The notes beneath the pieces were generated by a model. The model had not been told where the DNA came from. It ran no database searches and saw only the letters and a list, made by a program, of their open reading frames with translations. The position numbers and the translations under genes are program-made. 64,000 nt of DNA from Symbiodinium natans (taxonomy: Eukaryota; Sar; Dinophyceae; Suessiales; Symbiodiniaceae): assembly GCA_905221605.1 (NCBI GenBank), contig CAJNDS010001713.1:696401-760400 (forward strand), in the 5' to 3' direction. Positions 11,539 through 23,855 of the stretch are shown here, in pieces. Position 1 is the first letter of the stretch, and the number at the start of each line of letters is the position of its first letter.

Positions 11539-12280
11539 GAAAGTTTGGTGCTGTCGCAGACGTCAACTGGGTTGCCCCACCACCACCTCACACACAGTCA
11601 CAACATCCTCCATGACTACGTCAACAGATACCTCCGTCACCAGCACATCATCCACGTCGACAGGCACGAGAACCACAACCACCGAGGTCACGGTGACCCA
11701 TTTTGCGTTTGACTGTAGTGTCGCTCTCAACAACTGGGAGAAGGAATGGTCTGAGATGAAGAAAGCATGGTGCTGCCACAGAGAACAGGTGGGCTGCCCA
11801 GCTTCCACCAGAACCACCTCCACTTTCAGCACCAAGACCTCAACATCGCAGTCCGCCACAGCGACTTCCACCTCAGCCACCACAACTACGACCAGCTGGT
11901 TCTTCAATTGCAGTGCAGGCTACGACTTGTGGGTGGAAGGCTGGTCCGATGAGAAGAAAGTTTGGTGCTGTCAAAGAGAGAGGTTGGGCTGCCCCTTCAC
12001 CACGCTCTCCACGAGCACCCGGACGTGGACATCAGCGACCGTCAGCACAAGTACCGCCACCACCCAGACTGCAACATCCAGCACCCTTACGACAAGAACA
12101 ACCTCCACTTCAGTCATCACAAGCACAACGAGCAGCTCTTCTAGAACAACTACTGGCACATCAACATCCAGCACCTCGTCCTCATCCATCAGCTTGACGA
12201 CGACGTCGACAATCAGCACCACAACAACCACAACTTTCCTGTGCCTCTCGGCGTGCGATCAGCTGGCTCCCTGGAAATGA
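11539..12280 (+). CDS. Trp/Cys-repeat Thr-rich protein, main exon
   Basis: It continues the frame from 11436 without a stop to 12280. It finishes the first repeat (VWCCRRRQLGCP) and then holds two complete repeats of the form F-x-C-(x)n-W-x-x-x-WS-x-x-KK-x-WCC-x(5,6)-GC, starting near 11701 and 11905. Thr/Ser linkers separate them, ending in a long Thr-rich tail with FLCLSACDQLAPWK. The three-repeat architecture suggests an extracellular dinoflagellate protein with disulfide-bonded modules (inference). The true 3' end is uncertain: the frame stops at TGA 12278-12280, but a GTGAGC donor follows at once. Confidence 0.7.
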
Positions 12281-12442
12281 AAGTGAGCATAGGTGAGCAT
12301 GCAGCACTCCTGCGCTGACACATTCTCGTTGTCAGGGGGCTTGACCCTTGAGCCTACCCCCTAGAAGCTACGACGCCTAGAAACCCTACTTGGACCACAA
12401 ACCTCGTCAACGGGCCACAAGGTGCCGAGGGGGGGGCCCTTT

Positions 12443-12533
12443 ACCCTAAACCCTAAACCCTAAACCCTAAACCCTAAACCCTAAACCCTAAACCCTAAAC
12501 CCTAAACCCTAAACCCTAAACCCTAAACCCTAA
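12443..12533 (-). repeat. CCCTAAA array, 13 units
   Basis: A clean minus-oriented array just upstream of an exon-like segment at 12562. Confidence 0.95.
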
Positions 12534-12561
12534 CATGCCCTTGAAGCCTCGCCGCCCGCAG

Positions 12562-12618
12562 GTCGGAGAGTTTTGGCTGGTGTGCCTTTGGTGGATGGCG
12601 CGGCTTTGGCTTGAAGAT
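12562..12618 (+). CDS. Candidate membrane-type exon
   Basis: A phase-0 frame after CCCGCAG reads VGEFWLVCLWWMARLWLEDA, a short hydrophobic, Trp-rich segment, with a GA-type donor near 12618. The gene is unknown. Confidence 0.3.
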
Positions 12619-13269
12619 GCCCCTAAGTAGCCTCCACCTGTTGGGTAGCCGAGGGCACTTCTCAGAGTGTGAAGGGTTTGTAAAGCTTATAGAATTTTAC
12701 GGCTTAGGGAAGGTTTATATTAGGCAGCGAGACCAAACGAGAGAGAGAGAGAGAGAGAGAATAAGAAAGGGGCAGGCTCTTTGGCACTTTCGCGTCTCCG
12801 GGTCTCCCGTGACCCTTTGTTCTCCATTTTGGGGGATTTGGGGTTTATGGGTCTAGGGCTTATAAGGGCTTTTAGAAAAACCCTACTTGTGGTTTGTGGG
12901 TTTAGGGCTCCGGGGCTTAAGGCTTCGGGTTCAGGGCTTGGGAGGCTTCGTTTCCGAAGGACATTCCGACGCGTTTAGGCACCGGGGTGTCGTTTGACTA
13001 CTGTTTCATCGAGCTTTTCACCACCAACTCTGAAAAAGCTCCCCGAAACCCTAAACCCTAAACCTGTAACCCTATAAGCCTGTAAACCCTGTAAACCCTG
13101 TAAACCCTATAAACCCTATTAACCCTACAAACCCTATAAACCCTATAAAACCCCTAGTACACCCTAATAAACCCTATCAACCCTCTAAACCCTCTAAACC
13201 CTCTAAACCCTATAAACCCTCTAAACCCTATAAAAGCCCTATAAACCCTCCGGCACCAAAGCTTCCAAG

Positions 13270-13370
13270 GCCTGCGGAGAGACTTTGCAGGACCTCTGCT
13301 TGGCCAGCAGCGGGCACGTGCCCCTGGAAGCCCAGCCTTGCGACCCTGAGCTGCCATTGGTGCCCTCCTT
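13270..13370 (+). CDS. Candidate exon, Cys-containing
   Basis: After TCCAAG a phase-0 frame reads ACGETLQDLCLASSGHVPLE and on to PELPLVPS. A CCCTATAAA-type array lies upstream and a long TTTAGGG array downstream. The donor is not resolved. Confidence 0.3.
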
Positions 13371-13810
13371 GTTATAAGGGGGCTCCAAAGTCTAGGGCCT
13401 GTCTAGGATTTCGGGTTAGGGTTTAGGGTTTAGGGTTTAGGGTTTAGGGTTTAGGGTTTAGGGTTTAGGGTTTAGGGTTTAGGGTTTAGGGTTTAGGGTT
13501 TAGGGGTTAGGGGTTTAGGGGTTGGGGTTTAGGGTTTAGGGGTTTAGGGGTTTAGGGTTTAGGGTTTAGGGTTTAGGGTTTAGGGTTTAGGGTTTAGGGT
13601 TTAGGGTCATTTTGGACACAGGGAAATCGACTGCAAGCTCGGGAAAGCAAGCATTTTGGGCATGGGGGTTCTTGGTGTTTTGAGGTTTCCTTGTGATGTG
13701 TTTTCTTCGGCGAGCTGTACGAAGGCAGCCCTTCTCAGGTTTCACCAAACCCTAAACCCTAAACCCGAAACCCTAAACCCGAAACCCTAAACCCTAAGCC
13801 CTACGCTGAG

Positions 13811-13975
13811 GACAGCTCCGCCAAGCTCGTGTGCCCCACCACATCATCGGTGAACTCGACGGCGACAGCATGCAGCGCGTGCTCAACACTTCGCATGCAA
13901 GACTGGGCCGGTCGATACAAGCTTACAGGCTGCTCGGCTGGTCTTCCGGTCCTCCAGGGTGCAGCTCGCAAGGGA
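13811..13975 (+). CDS. Candidate exon, Cys-rich
   Basis: After GCTGAG the frame reads DSSAKLVCPTTSS and then ACSACSTLRMQDWAGRYKL. The regular Cys spacing suggests an extracellular module. A competing frame with an ATG exists at 13831, so the assignment is tentative. Confidence 0.25.
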
Positions 13976-14095
13976 GTGTGAGTTCTTACATCTTGTCCAA
14001 TACTGCGAATTGAAGGTAGGCCCTAGTAGGCCCTCCACCCCCCAAACCCTAACCCTAAGCCCTAAACCACCCTAACCCACCGAAAAACCCTCAAG

Positions 14096-14180
14096 GCGAG
14101 ATCCGCTGGGGTCCTTCTGCCTTCTGCCAGAATGAGTCATTCGATGGCTACAGCGCCCCTTGGCCTGCGCTGCCACGGCC
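14096..14180 (+). CDS. Candidate exon, unknown protein
   Basis: After CTCAAG the phase-1 frame reads EIRWGPSAFCQNESFDGYS and stays open for about 85 nt. A degenerate CCCTAAA array precedes it. Confidence 0.3.
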
Positions 14181-14839
14181 ATGTTTCATTCTAGGGGATT
14201 GAGCGGTACTTGTAAATACATAAATAATTCCAAAAAGTAAAATAAATAAGTATGAATATAATTATGTATATACACATATATAGTCTGAAGCTCATGTGAC
14301 TGTACAGCTGAAAGTGTAGATGGGCTCCAGCAGGGAAGCCAGCTGCACACCTCGGGGGGACTCTCAGAAGCCAAATTCCAGGGATTTGGGCTTCAAGAAA
14401 GGGGTTACACCCGTGGCAGCTTCGAAAGGTGTGGGCCATTGACGCTTGTGGTGACAAGCTCGAGAGTCTGGGTTCCGTCAGGAAGAAGGCACATGCCATG
14501 CTGACCCCAAACATATGTTACTGTTGATATTTGACAGGTTCTAAAACCTCTTATAGGATGCTTAGGTCATCCACAAAAAGAGTAGGTTTTGGCTTGCTGA
14601 ATTGACTGACTTCTGAACGCGATTTGGTTTGGAATCTGTTCCAAGCGATTGAAAGAGGGCGAGCCACGAGGTGTTCCTTTAGGAGGGCCTGAGATTTGTT
14701 ACATACTCCCTTATTGCCTTCTCAAGAGAACCCTAGGTTTTCCGCGCTCCTAAACCTAAACCCAAACAAAACCCTAAACCCCAAACCCTAAACCCTACAC
14801 CCTCTTGGGTCTTACGTAATGTGTCCGAACCTCTGGCAG

Positions 14840-14881
14840 GATGAAGAGATCCCGGAGATGTTGGAATGCGACTCAGCTTCG
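14840..14881 (+). CDS. Short candidate exon
   Basis: A 42-nt phase-0 exon DEEIPEMLECDSAS between GGCAG|G and a GTAACG donor. It lies between CCCTAAA upstream and TTTAGGG downstream. Confidence 0.35.
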
Positions 14882-15136
14882 GTAACGCTGCAGAGGACGC
14901 ACAGCTCCAGACACAATAGTCTCTTCAGTAGTTTAGGGTTTAGGGTTTAGGTTTTGAGTAGATAGGCCTTTTAAACCTCTTGGGGCTATAGACACTCCTA
15001 CCAGAATTGAAAGGTTCGCCTTTTGGTGGGCCAGGGTACTTAGCAACTGGGATCTGCTTCTCGCCCTACCCTTTTAGGGGATGATCAAAAGGGCACCTCA
15101 TTCCCTACTCAGAACCAGTTGTGCTACCCCCCTTAG

Positions 15137-15200
15137 GCTGCCATTCCTCGTGGTACTCGCTCTACATGGACGACGCCACCTTGCCGGAGGATCCCCAGAT
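15137..15200 (+). CDS. Candidate exon, unknown protein
   Basis: After CCTTAG the phase-1 frame reads CHSSWYSLYMDDATLPEDPQ. No family is recognised and the donor is not resolved. Confidence 0.3.
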
Positions 15201-16726
15201 CTCTCTTCATGAAGTCTTTCTGCCACCCTAAACCCTGCACCCTAAACCCTAAACCCTATAGGGACTTTAAAACCTATATGAACCCTAAAGCCCCATGCGT
15301 CTGCGCGAGGCCACCGTGGGCTTTGTCCTCATCGCTTCCCAGGCGGCTGAGAGAAGTTCGGGCATTTGCCGTTTCCGTGTTTCGCAGCTCTTGTTTCGCA
15401 CCTCTTGTTTCGCACCCTGGTACTTCCTGAGCCAATGGTTGAGGGGTTTCGTGATTGAGTAGGAGTAGGAAAAGCAAAGGTTAACCTGTTTCGCGCAGAA
15501 GTAAGGTTATGGGATTCTCTACTATCCCCTGTCCAAAAAAGGCCATTTACAGAGTCCAGGACCATGATTATACCAGGCGCTTGAAAGCTACCATTCCCAA
15601 CCTAACCTAGAACCTGCAGCCGCCGCAACGCTTACTCCTATCAAACCAGCTCGCTACTTGGAATCTTGAACCCCTAAGCACTTCTTTATCACAAAAACCA
15701 TCTGGAGCCGACAACGCCAAACTCTTAAACATCCTGAAACCCTACATATTATATCCGCCCTAATTGTCGCTTAAGCCCAGAACTAAACCCTACAGCCCTA
15801 CAACCTAGCATCCCCAGGGAGCACAAGAGGTCCCTTGCCTCTGAACCGCATGTGATTCCAAGATGGGGGGGCATATAGGATCCCCACCCTCCCACTTCCC
15901 CCTAAACCTTATCAACCCTAAACCTTAAAACCCTACACCCTAAACCCCAAACCCTAAACCCTAAAGCCCTAAACCCTAAAACCCTGGCCCCCGAATCCCA
16001 GCCTATCCCTAAACCCTAAACAACACCCCAGGGCTCCAAAGAGCTCCTCGGTCCGATGCTGCCCCTCCTGCAAGGCTGTTTATATATATATATATATAAA
16101 TTTCTTTTTTCATTTAAATTTTTTCGGGTTTTGGTTTTGTGTTGTTTTTTGGGGGTTTAGGGTTTAGGGGTGGGGTTGGGGTTTTGGGAGTTTGGGGGTA
16201 AGGTTCCAGGTTTATGGTTTCGGCGCCGTTTCGGGGGCAGGCCTGGTGCAAAAGGGTCCATATAGGGTTTAAGGTTTGGGGGTTGCAAGTCTGCAAGTCC
16301 ATATTCCCCGGTAATGCCGAAGGGCTGCTACGGTTCCTAAAGGGATGCATTCCTTACATCAGACTCCCCTCATTATACACCCCCTCGCCCTCGCCTTCCC
16401 AAGAGGGTACCGCCTTTGAAGGTATCGAGGCCCGCGAGATCAGCCTGCCAGTGGTGCTTTGGTGGTGATTGGACCCTAAACCCTAAACCCTAAACCCTAA
16501 ACCCTAAACCCTAAACCCTAAACCCTAAACCCTAAACCCTAACCCCCCAAACAGTCCCTTGAGCCCAGGACTCGCAACCAGTGGGTGCGCTGGGACCCCA
16601 GCAAGGATTCCCTCTTGAGTTCCAGTCGCAAGTGCCATGTGTGCCTTCTGAACTCGCGATCTTTGAGCATGGCCTCTATGACTTTTAGGCCACCAAAGCC
16701 CTTAAATAACCTCAAGTCCTCTTAAG

Positions 16727-16832
16727 GTACGTAGCCTTGGCTATCTTGGGATTCATCTTCCTGGTCGTGAGCGCAGCCGCTGCCTGGTTCTGCCTGAAAT
16801 CTCGCCAGAGCAAGGAGGCTCGTTGGCGGTAG
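16727..16832 (+). CDS. Single-pass membrane segment, possible 3'-terminal exon
   Basis: After CTTAAG the frame reads YVALAILGFIFLVVSAAAAW, a clear transmembrane helix, then FCLKSRQSKEARWR and a TAG stop. The positively charged tail after the helix fits a type I C-terminus. The upstream exons are not identified. Confidence 0.4.
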
Positions 16833-18721
16833 CAGTCGTCGTCGTCGTCGTCATAGGAAGAGGAGAGAATGCGTAGAATTCGGAGAAGTAGGAGTAGCGG
16901 TAGTGGTAGTGTGACGACACTTCACAGATTGAAGCCGTTGAGGCTCCCAAGCCCAAATCGTTGGTAGTTTAGGATTCAGGGCGCTGTCTTGAAAGAAGCT
17001 GCAGAGTGGTTCACCCGTGCCAACTGACTGTGGTGACAAGACCAGCACCACTCCAACACCCTTTCTTACTTCGTGCTTGGTCGGGGGTTACAAACTTAGT
17101 TAGATATCCCTTTAAGGGATCTAGAGAATCCGATTCCCAAGTTTCTCAACTCAGAATTATCTTCATTGTTGAAACACTCTGGGAACCAGTGAGGCGAATC
17201 CCCTCTCAAAAGCAAGCAAGACCTCGCAGAATAGACCCGAGAAGCCTACAGTACATGAAATTTGGATTCCTTCCAGGTCCCTCTTCCCACCATGACAGGC
17301 TTTAAAGTCTTAGCGAACCCTGAATCAGGAGGACCACCCTGCCTTATGGGTGGCACGGGAGCCTGTTGCGCCCGAAGTTCCCGATGACCGAGAAGACAGG
17401 CTGAAGAGCGGTTGGGGTTCGGGCTTAGGCTCAGGGTTAACTTTGTGGTGCTTTGCTGTAACTTTAGATCCTTAGCCTTTTTGGGTTTGTTGGGTTTCTT
17501 AATAAGGCGGCTAACAGTTTAATTTATAGCTACCCTCCTAAGTGCAGCCAAGTTAAGTACTGTAGAATAAATACAGCCAGCTTGGTGCATGATGCGGGCA
17601 CGTCATGTTTTGTGATATATTCTACCTTTGCATAGCAGCAGCCCGGTGTAGAAGCCTAAGCCATCCTAAGCCCCAAGACGGAGGCCGGAGGCCCCTCGAG
17701 AAGAGCGCAGCAGTCGTTCTCCCTGAGATTTTTTCATGTTCGGCAAAAGAAGTGTAAAGAAGGAAGCAAGATCATGCAGAGCTCTTGCACTTTCGCCTGA
17801 AGGCCTCGCCCCTTCGAGGATCGCCTCAAGTTGCAGACTGGTGTAGACACCAGTCGTGAGGCCAGATATGCAGGCGGCGGGCAAACCTTGTGTGAATTAG
17901 GGTTCAGGCTTTAGGGTTCAGGATTTAGGAGCCTCCTTACAGTTCCATTGTGAGCATCTTGACATCATGCGCAGAGTGAATGCCGTGTGCAAGCTTGCCT
18001 AGGAAGCCAGGGTTGACTGTAGCCTATACACACCCTATCTGCACCCCAATGCCCTATGCACACCCGATATACACCCCACAAATTTTAGGAATTGGACGCG
18101 TCTTCGCTCCGCTTTCTCCGCGTTTCGACACGGCCCCTCCCTCCCCCGCCCAAACATTATCCCTGACCCAGTGGGGGGGAGGGGAAGTACTAGACGCTGA
18201 ACCTGAAACCCTAAGCCCTAAACCCGAAACCCTAAACCCTAAACCCTAAACCCTAAACCACGTTAAGCCCGCCATAGAGAATAAATGTCGAGAGTGAACC
18301 ACCTCTGGAGACCAAAGGCCTGATAAGCTCCTGCCCCCGAAAGAAGCACGCAGGGCTCAGAGGTAAGGGTTTAGGGTTTTGGGTTTAGGGTTTAGGGCTT
18401 TAGGGTTTAGGGTTTAGGGCTTGAGGGTTTAAGGTTTATAAGGTTTAGGGTTTAGGGCTTGAGGCTTTGGGGTTTACAAGGTTTCGGGCTTGAAAAGCAG
18501 GCGAGGATAGGCGGGTGTCTGGCAGTCAGCAAGTCCAGCTTCAACAAAAAGGTTCCCTAAACCCTAAACCCTAAACCCTAAACCCTAAACCCTAAACCCT
18601 AAACCCTAAACCCTAAACCCTAAACCCTAAACCCTAAACCCTAAACCCTAAACCCTGAGCCAAGTTTTGGGTTATGGTCTGGGGCTCTTAGCATCGAAGC
18701 TCAAGACTCAAAGCCCCAGAG

Positions 18722-18778
18722 GTGGCGCTGTGGGGCCTTACGGCGTGCACCGGGGTCATCTTCCTCATGGAGACCCAG
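18722..18778 (+). CDS. Candidate membrane-type exon between inverted arrays
   Basis: A 57-nt phase-0 exon VALWGLTACTGVIFLMETQ with an AG|G acceptor and a GC donor. It has a CCCTAAA array (18553-18657) upstream and a TTTAGGG array (18781) starting 3 nt after the exon. Confidence 0.4.
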
Positions 18779-20918
18779 GCGTAGGGTTTAGGGTTTAGGG
18801 TTTAGGGTTTAGGGTTTAGGGTTTAGGGTTTAGGGTTTAGGGTTTAGGGTTAGAGCAGCAGTCCTAGCCGTAAAAATTAACGGTTAGAGCACCCTACAAC
18901 CTCCGACCTCCCTCCCCACCCAACCCAACCCCCCCCCCCCAAGCTGATTGGAAAGCCTAAACCCTAAACCCTAAACCCTAAACCCTAAACCCTAAACCCT
19001 AAACCCTAAACCCTAAACCCTAAACCCTAAACCCTAAACCCTTTCCGTTGGAAGGTTGGGCCGCCGAGTGGATGGTTGAACTGCAACTGCCGGCACCCTG
19101 ACCTAAACACCGTGCATGCCGAAGTTTACACCTCCCCTGGTATTTGCTCTGAACCCTGAACGCTAAACCCTTTAAACCCTTAAAACCCTTTAAAACCCTT
19201 TAAAACCCTTTAAAACCCTTTAAACCCTTTTAACCCTTTAAACCCTTTAAACCCTTTAAGCCCTTTAAGCCCTTTAAACCCTTAAAACCCTTTAGACCCT
19301 TTAAACCCTAAACTTCTTACTGGGCAGAGTTCGGCGTCCGGGCTCCAGCTCAGAGTTTGGGTTGGGGGCCCTCGACTCCTTTATATCCCTTCCCTAATAT
19401 TCAACCTCCCTCTTACCCCCAAAATACGGGTTCAGGGTTTGGGGTCTAGGGTCCAGGGGGTAGGGGTTAGGGTCATTACCCTAAACCCTTAAACCCCCTT
19501 CCTCCACATGGGGGGGGGGGGGAGGGTTTTGAATACGAGGGGTTTTGAGTCTAGGGCGTACTCCCAGTACCGCTGTATTCTAGCGGATGAGAAATGTTTA
19601 ATGTTCAGGGGCCGTTGTTGGGGGGCTGAATATTTGGAGGGCGGGGATGACTCCCTGGCTTCTGTAACGGACTTTCGCAAGCCGAGGATGTGGGTGTGGA
19701 TGATGGCGCGCCTTGACAGCATGACCCTAGAGGGCCCGACGCCCCACTTTGTTTATCGGGCTGTTCATCTGTGTTCGGGCGGGCCCAAAGACCTGGATTG
19801 TTTGGGGTCTTCGTTGGGCCCTGGGGCCCTGAGATTGGCTAGTAGAACAAACCGACTGGGGGTCGAGCATGTTGCGTCCGGGTCGGGTCGGATGGGATTC
19901 AGTGAAGATCCAAAGGCGGCCCAGACCTTAGCTCAACCATCCGGTGCCCTCCCGTCTCGATGCCTTTGTCCCCACCTGTGGGGACCAAGCATGAACCCCA
20001 AAAGGGTTTATGGCTCATGTACCTCAATAGGAATGGCAGTAGTATAGAGTATATGACTGCAATTTTTGGGTTCATTTGGTCCGCAAAGTATCCCCAGCCA
20101 GGTTCAGCGTCCAGCTGGGGTTTCTACCATTCTTATTCCTGGTTGTTCGTGCAGAAGCCCTCAAAGCAGATACCAAATGCCACATATCCACGTGATGGCA
20201 CATTGTACATGTATAACATCATATTTGCATATACTTATATAGATATGTTTCCTCATCATGGCAACTTACTGTAAGTATGGACAGGGGTATAGTCCAGGCA
20301 ACGACGCACGAGCAAAGAGCAACGGCACAGCCTTTTTTTCAAGCAAGGAGAAACTAGCGCGACAAGGCCACCAATTAGCCCCTCCTCAGTTCCAGTAGAC
20401 CCATCATAGGCTTAGCAGCGGAGTAGAGAACCTTGAACTTTTACCTATTGGGGTTTTATACAATGCAACCATAATTATGAAAGTTCAACCTTTCGTGGGC
20501 CTGGGTGTACTCAGCAACTAGGTGTGCCGAACCTAGCAGGCGGCAAAGTAGCTTCAGGTGATCGTCCGACACGGCCCCCCGCTCTTCACGGTCAGCAAGG
20601 CAAGGCTTGGCCGTTTGATGAAAGTCTCGCGCCACATACACATTTTGAAACCCTAAAAACCCTAAGAACCCTAAAAACCCTAAACCCTGAACCTGCCACA
20701 CAAGCCAATTAATTCAGGCACATTCAGGCTCCTGTGAAGAGATGCCTGCCTCACAGGCAGTAGGTTGCATCTTTTCAGGCCCGGCAAGCCCAGTCCCCAC
20801 ACTGTAGGCCCGACATTCTCAGATGCTGAGGAGCCTAAACCCCTTACTACAGCCCTAAGACCTTAATGACCTTAATCCTAAACCCTAAACCCCTAAAACC
20901 CCTAAGGCCTTAATCCAG

Positions 20919-21022
20919 GAGGGAACGTGGCGGCCGTACCCGCCAACTGGGACATGGCGGCCATTCCCTCCAACTCAGACCCGCGCAGAGGCAGCGCCAA
21001 CCGGGACCCTGGAAGAGACAGG
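20919..21022 (+). CDS. Unrecognised protein, exon upstream of element insertion
   Basis: After AATCCAG the phase-1 frame reads GNVAAVPANWDMAAIPSNSD and then a basic stretch ending GRDR. The next four bases GCTT are duplicated on the far side of an inverted-repeat element. Splicing that element out continues the frame into ALAGTEAILPAGSLEIRPLE. The protein is hydrophilic and not recognised. Confidence 0.5.
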
Positions 21023-21182
21023 GCTTCTTGGTAGAAGAGTAGGTAACCTTTAACCTCTTTGAGGTATGAGATTCCCTTCAGAATCCTCAAATTTATCCTT
21101 TAACCTTTTTTGAGGTCTTAGGTTCCCTTTAGAATCCTAAAGGTTATAACCTTTAGCTCCCCAAGGATTCTGGACAACTAAG
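21023..21182 (+). mobile_element. Introner-like element, family 3, GC-AG intron
   Basis: The element at 21027-21182 ends in GGACAACTAAG, the right end shared with the copies at 56581 and 58122. It is flanked by exact GCTT duplications (21023-21026 and 21183-21186). A GC donor at the first copy and the terminal AG give a 160-nt intron that leaves the flanking frame intact. Internally it has two AGGTTATAACCTTT-like inverted segments. Confidence 0.75.
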
Positions 21183-21286
21183 GCTTTGGCCGGCACCGAA
21201 GCGATTCTCCCGGCCGGTTCCCTGGAGATCCGTCCACTCGAACAGCAGCGGGCGATCCGAGGTCGAGCAGCGCCGGGAGTCTCTTT
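21183..21286 (+). CDS. Unrecognised protein, exon downstream of element insertion
   Basis: It continues the frame from 21022 as ALAGTEAILPAGSLEIRPLE, then QQRAIRGRAAPGVS. A GT donor at 21287 in phase 2 joins to the exon at 21431 (LSDDLETIFEKSG). No family is recognised. Confidence 0.5.
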
Positions 21287-21430
21287 GTCAGAAGTCGGGG
21301 GGTTAACATTTTTGTTTACATGTTCAAGGGTACTTAAGTTCAAGAAGGGAATGGAAAATTCATAGAAAGTCAATTCACAAGGGAATAGACCATTCACTCT
21401 TTAATTTTCTCTGAACCATGAACTCTACAG

Positions 21431-21503
21431 GTCTGATGACTTAGAGACCATCTTCGAGAAGTCGGGGGCCTCCAACGATGAGAGCCCTCACAGTGCCGGA
21501 GGA
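21431..21503 (+). CDS. Unrecognised protein, next exon
   Basis: After CTACAG the frame reads SDDLETIFEKSGASNDESPH and SAGG, acidic and Ser-rich. The end is approximate (GA donor near 21503). A duplicated 24-mer and telomeric arrays follow. Confidence 0.45.
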
Positions 21504-21510
21504 TGCTTCT

Positions 21511-21644
21511 CTCTTGCCTGACAGGCTTATCGACTTAGGGTTTAGGGTTTAGGGTTTAGGGTTTAGGGTTTAGGAGCCCTGAAGCAAAAAAGGGTTTAGG
21601 GTTTAGGGTTTAGGGTTTTTCTCTTGCCTGACAGTCTTATCGAC
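21511..21644. repeat. TTTAGGG arrays flanked by 24-bp direct duplication
   Basis: The 24-mer beginning CTCTTGCCTGACAG and ending TTATCGAC occurs at 21511-21534 and 21621-21644 with one mismatch. Between the copies there are only TTTAGGG arrays and a short filler. Confidence 0.8.
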
Positions 21645-23778
21645 AGGCTGAGGCATTTGGGGGTTTGGGGGGGGGTTCTATGGGTTTAGGGTTGAATGTT
21701 TGGCATCACTCCTAGGAGTTCTGACCCCCCCCCCCCCTTTCCCGTCAGAAGACATGCGTCCAGACCATCGGAAACTGCTCTGGGCCATATTTTCTTGGCT
21801 TGCTCTGACAGACAATGTCTGCTCAGCAAGCTCCAAAATGCGCATCCCAGCCTAGCCCTGAAGATTCTCAGGTCCGAAGGGCCCCATTGCAAGGACAAGA
21901 ATGGGCGCCACAATGGTTTCAGGAAGAGTGGCTCAGGGTGTTTAGGGCTTCGGGTTGCGCATATTGATGCTGGTCTGCTCTCTAATCTGCGGTCTCATAG
22001 GGCAACCTTTCGAGGGATTCCGAAAGAAATCATAGTTTGGAGAACAGCCCTTTTCCAAAAAAGGGATGAGTTCTGCAGTGTCACTGAACGGCTCCAAAGC
22101 GGGCCGCGGGAGGTGGGCTTAGTTACTTAGTTCTGGGCACCGTTTCTTTTTCCCCTACCTCAAAGCTCGACAGGAATACTCTAAAACGAGCCACTCGGGT
22201 CTAGGGTTCAGGGTTCAAATTGTACCAAAACAGACCCTCAAAACGAGGCCCATATGTCTTTTTGCGCGTAAAACCCTTGCATATGCTTGGCCACGGCACA
22301 AAGTCTTTGCCTGGTCAACGCAGTGTCTTGAGAGAAAACAATTCACCTTCCTCAAGGGCGATATAATGATAGCCCCGCCCTTATCGTTGAACCATAGGAC
22401 TCATAATAGGCTTGTAGCTTGCAGTTCCCAGGGCTTACCAGGCTTCATACAAGGCCCCCTGAATACATCGTCCTGCATGTAATGTCCTTATTCTTGGGGG
22501 ATCGGGGAAGTCGTGAGCAGATGCGAAGACAGGCCTGCGTTCTAAAATGCAGGCTGAGTCTCCGATTCGCAGGTTTTCGGAGGGGATCTGCCCCCCGAGC
22601 ATCCGGTCAAAAAGATGCGCGGACTTCCTGTGGAATGCGTGCAACCTCCACCACAGAGAGGGCCAGGCTATAGGTCCAAAGAGAGCCCGGCAGAGCAAGT
22701 TCAATTCAGCAAATCAAGAGACCATTCCAGGTCCCACACCATCGACTTACAGTGAGACCCGAATTCTGCTCGCATCCCAACTACGTGCGGCAACTCCCAA
22801 TGCCAGCAATTCAGGGTTTTTAGGGGTTTAGGGTGCTTCAAAAAAAGGGGTTAGGGAACCAAAGGGGGTTCCTATAGTCGGGTTTTGAAGGGGCTTAGCG
22901 GGCTCAGGGGTTCGGGAAGTACCCTGATATCATGGGGAATTGGCATCTGCCACCGCTTGATGCAGTACTTTTTGCAGAGGCCGTTGTTTACTTCTCTGGT
23001 CTGCTGATTTTTTTCTAGGGGCGGGGGGATTTTTTTTTTGAATGCGCGTGTGAATTGCCCGAAGTCTGCGCTCTGAGGAGGAGCCAGCGAGCATGGGGGC
23101 TCAAGCATGATTTGGTAGAAGAGCAGAAGTCTCTATGGGAGCATGCCTATCAGCACAAGACTCCGGGGGTTTTGCCCCAGGAATCTCAAAGAAGATGGAA
23201 GTGAAGATGAGCCTTTGTAGGCCCTTGGTAGCCCAGCGGTACCCTTTTTCTGGTCCAAGGCCCCCTTATCAAGTAACCAACCCAGCAAACCAGTGCATGC
23301 CCTTTAGGGGTTTAGGGTTTAGGGTTTAGGGTTTAGGGTTAGATGGTTAGTGGGCTGCCTTTGTAGACGCATTTCGGCCAGCCGCTTGTGTAGCCATGGG
23401 TCGCGGAGCTGAGAGCTCGACGCCCGAGGGGCCCCCGAGCTGTGAACAAAGGGCCGGTGGCAAAATTCGACCGGGAATCTACTATTTGCTTAAGAACCCC
23501 AAAAGAATAAAAAAAGTGATAATCCCTATATTACCCTGAATAAGGAAGAGTCTTTTTTATTTTTTGGGGGTTCTTCAGCAATTAGTACGAATCCTGAATC
23601 CTTGCAAGAGGAGTGTGATAAAGCAGAACCCCCATGAACGAGCGCAGATTTGGGCGAAGGGCGGGAAAACGGGGGGGGGGGGGGGGGGGAAGGGCCTTCT
23701 TCCAAATTTGAAGTTCGGGGGGTGGCTTGTGAAGTAAACCCTAAACCCTATAAACCCTAAACCCTAAACCCTACTCAG
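21645..23778. other. No defended gene; start-exon candidate near 23396
   Basis: A 144-residue open frame at 21696-22130 and several shorter ones lack recognisable features. At 23396 an ATG frame MGRGAESSTPEGPPSCEQRA follows a pyrimidine-poor AG. It could be a first exon of the multi-membrane gene downstream, but this is a guess. Confidence 0.4.
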
Positions 23779-23855
23779 GTTAGAGATGGACTTGGCGGAA
23801 CTGGAGGCTGCGTGCGCGGAGGTGGGCATTAGCTTTGAGGCCGAGGCTTCCGTGC
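23779..23855 (+). CDS. Candidate exon upstream of the SHTW/FELAAY gene
   Basis: After CTCAG a phase-2 frame reads LEMDLAELEAACAEVGISFE and AEASVH. An array of CCCTAAA lies just upstream. It may belong to the same gene as the exons from 25274 onward, but I cannot show continuity. Confidence 0.35.

Larger units (their letters stand above)
12640..20918. other. Array-rich region with scattered exon candidates
   Basis: Arrays or degenerate arrays lie at 13055-13250 (CCCTATAAA type), 13412-13607 (about 28 TTTAGGG units), 13746-13800, 15900-16020, 16474-16545, 18183-18258, 18366-18480, 18553-18657, 18781-18850, 18956-19043 and 19150-19310 (CCCTTTAAA variant). The rest has no gene I can name apart from the exon candidates listed separately. 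The 179-residue open frame at 19508-20047 has no recognisable feature. Confidence 0.6.

Noticed and set aside
19508-20047. 179-residue open frame
   Set aside because: No motif, no clear splice borders, and its 3' part overlaps a dispersed repeat also present near 9.5 kb.
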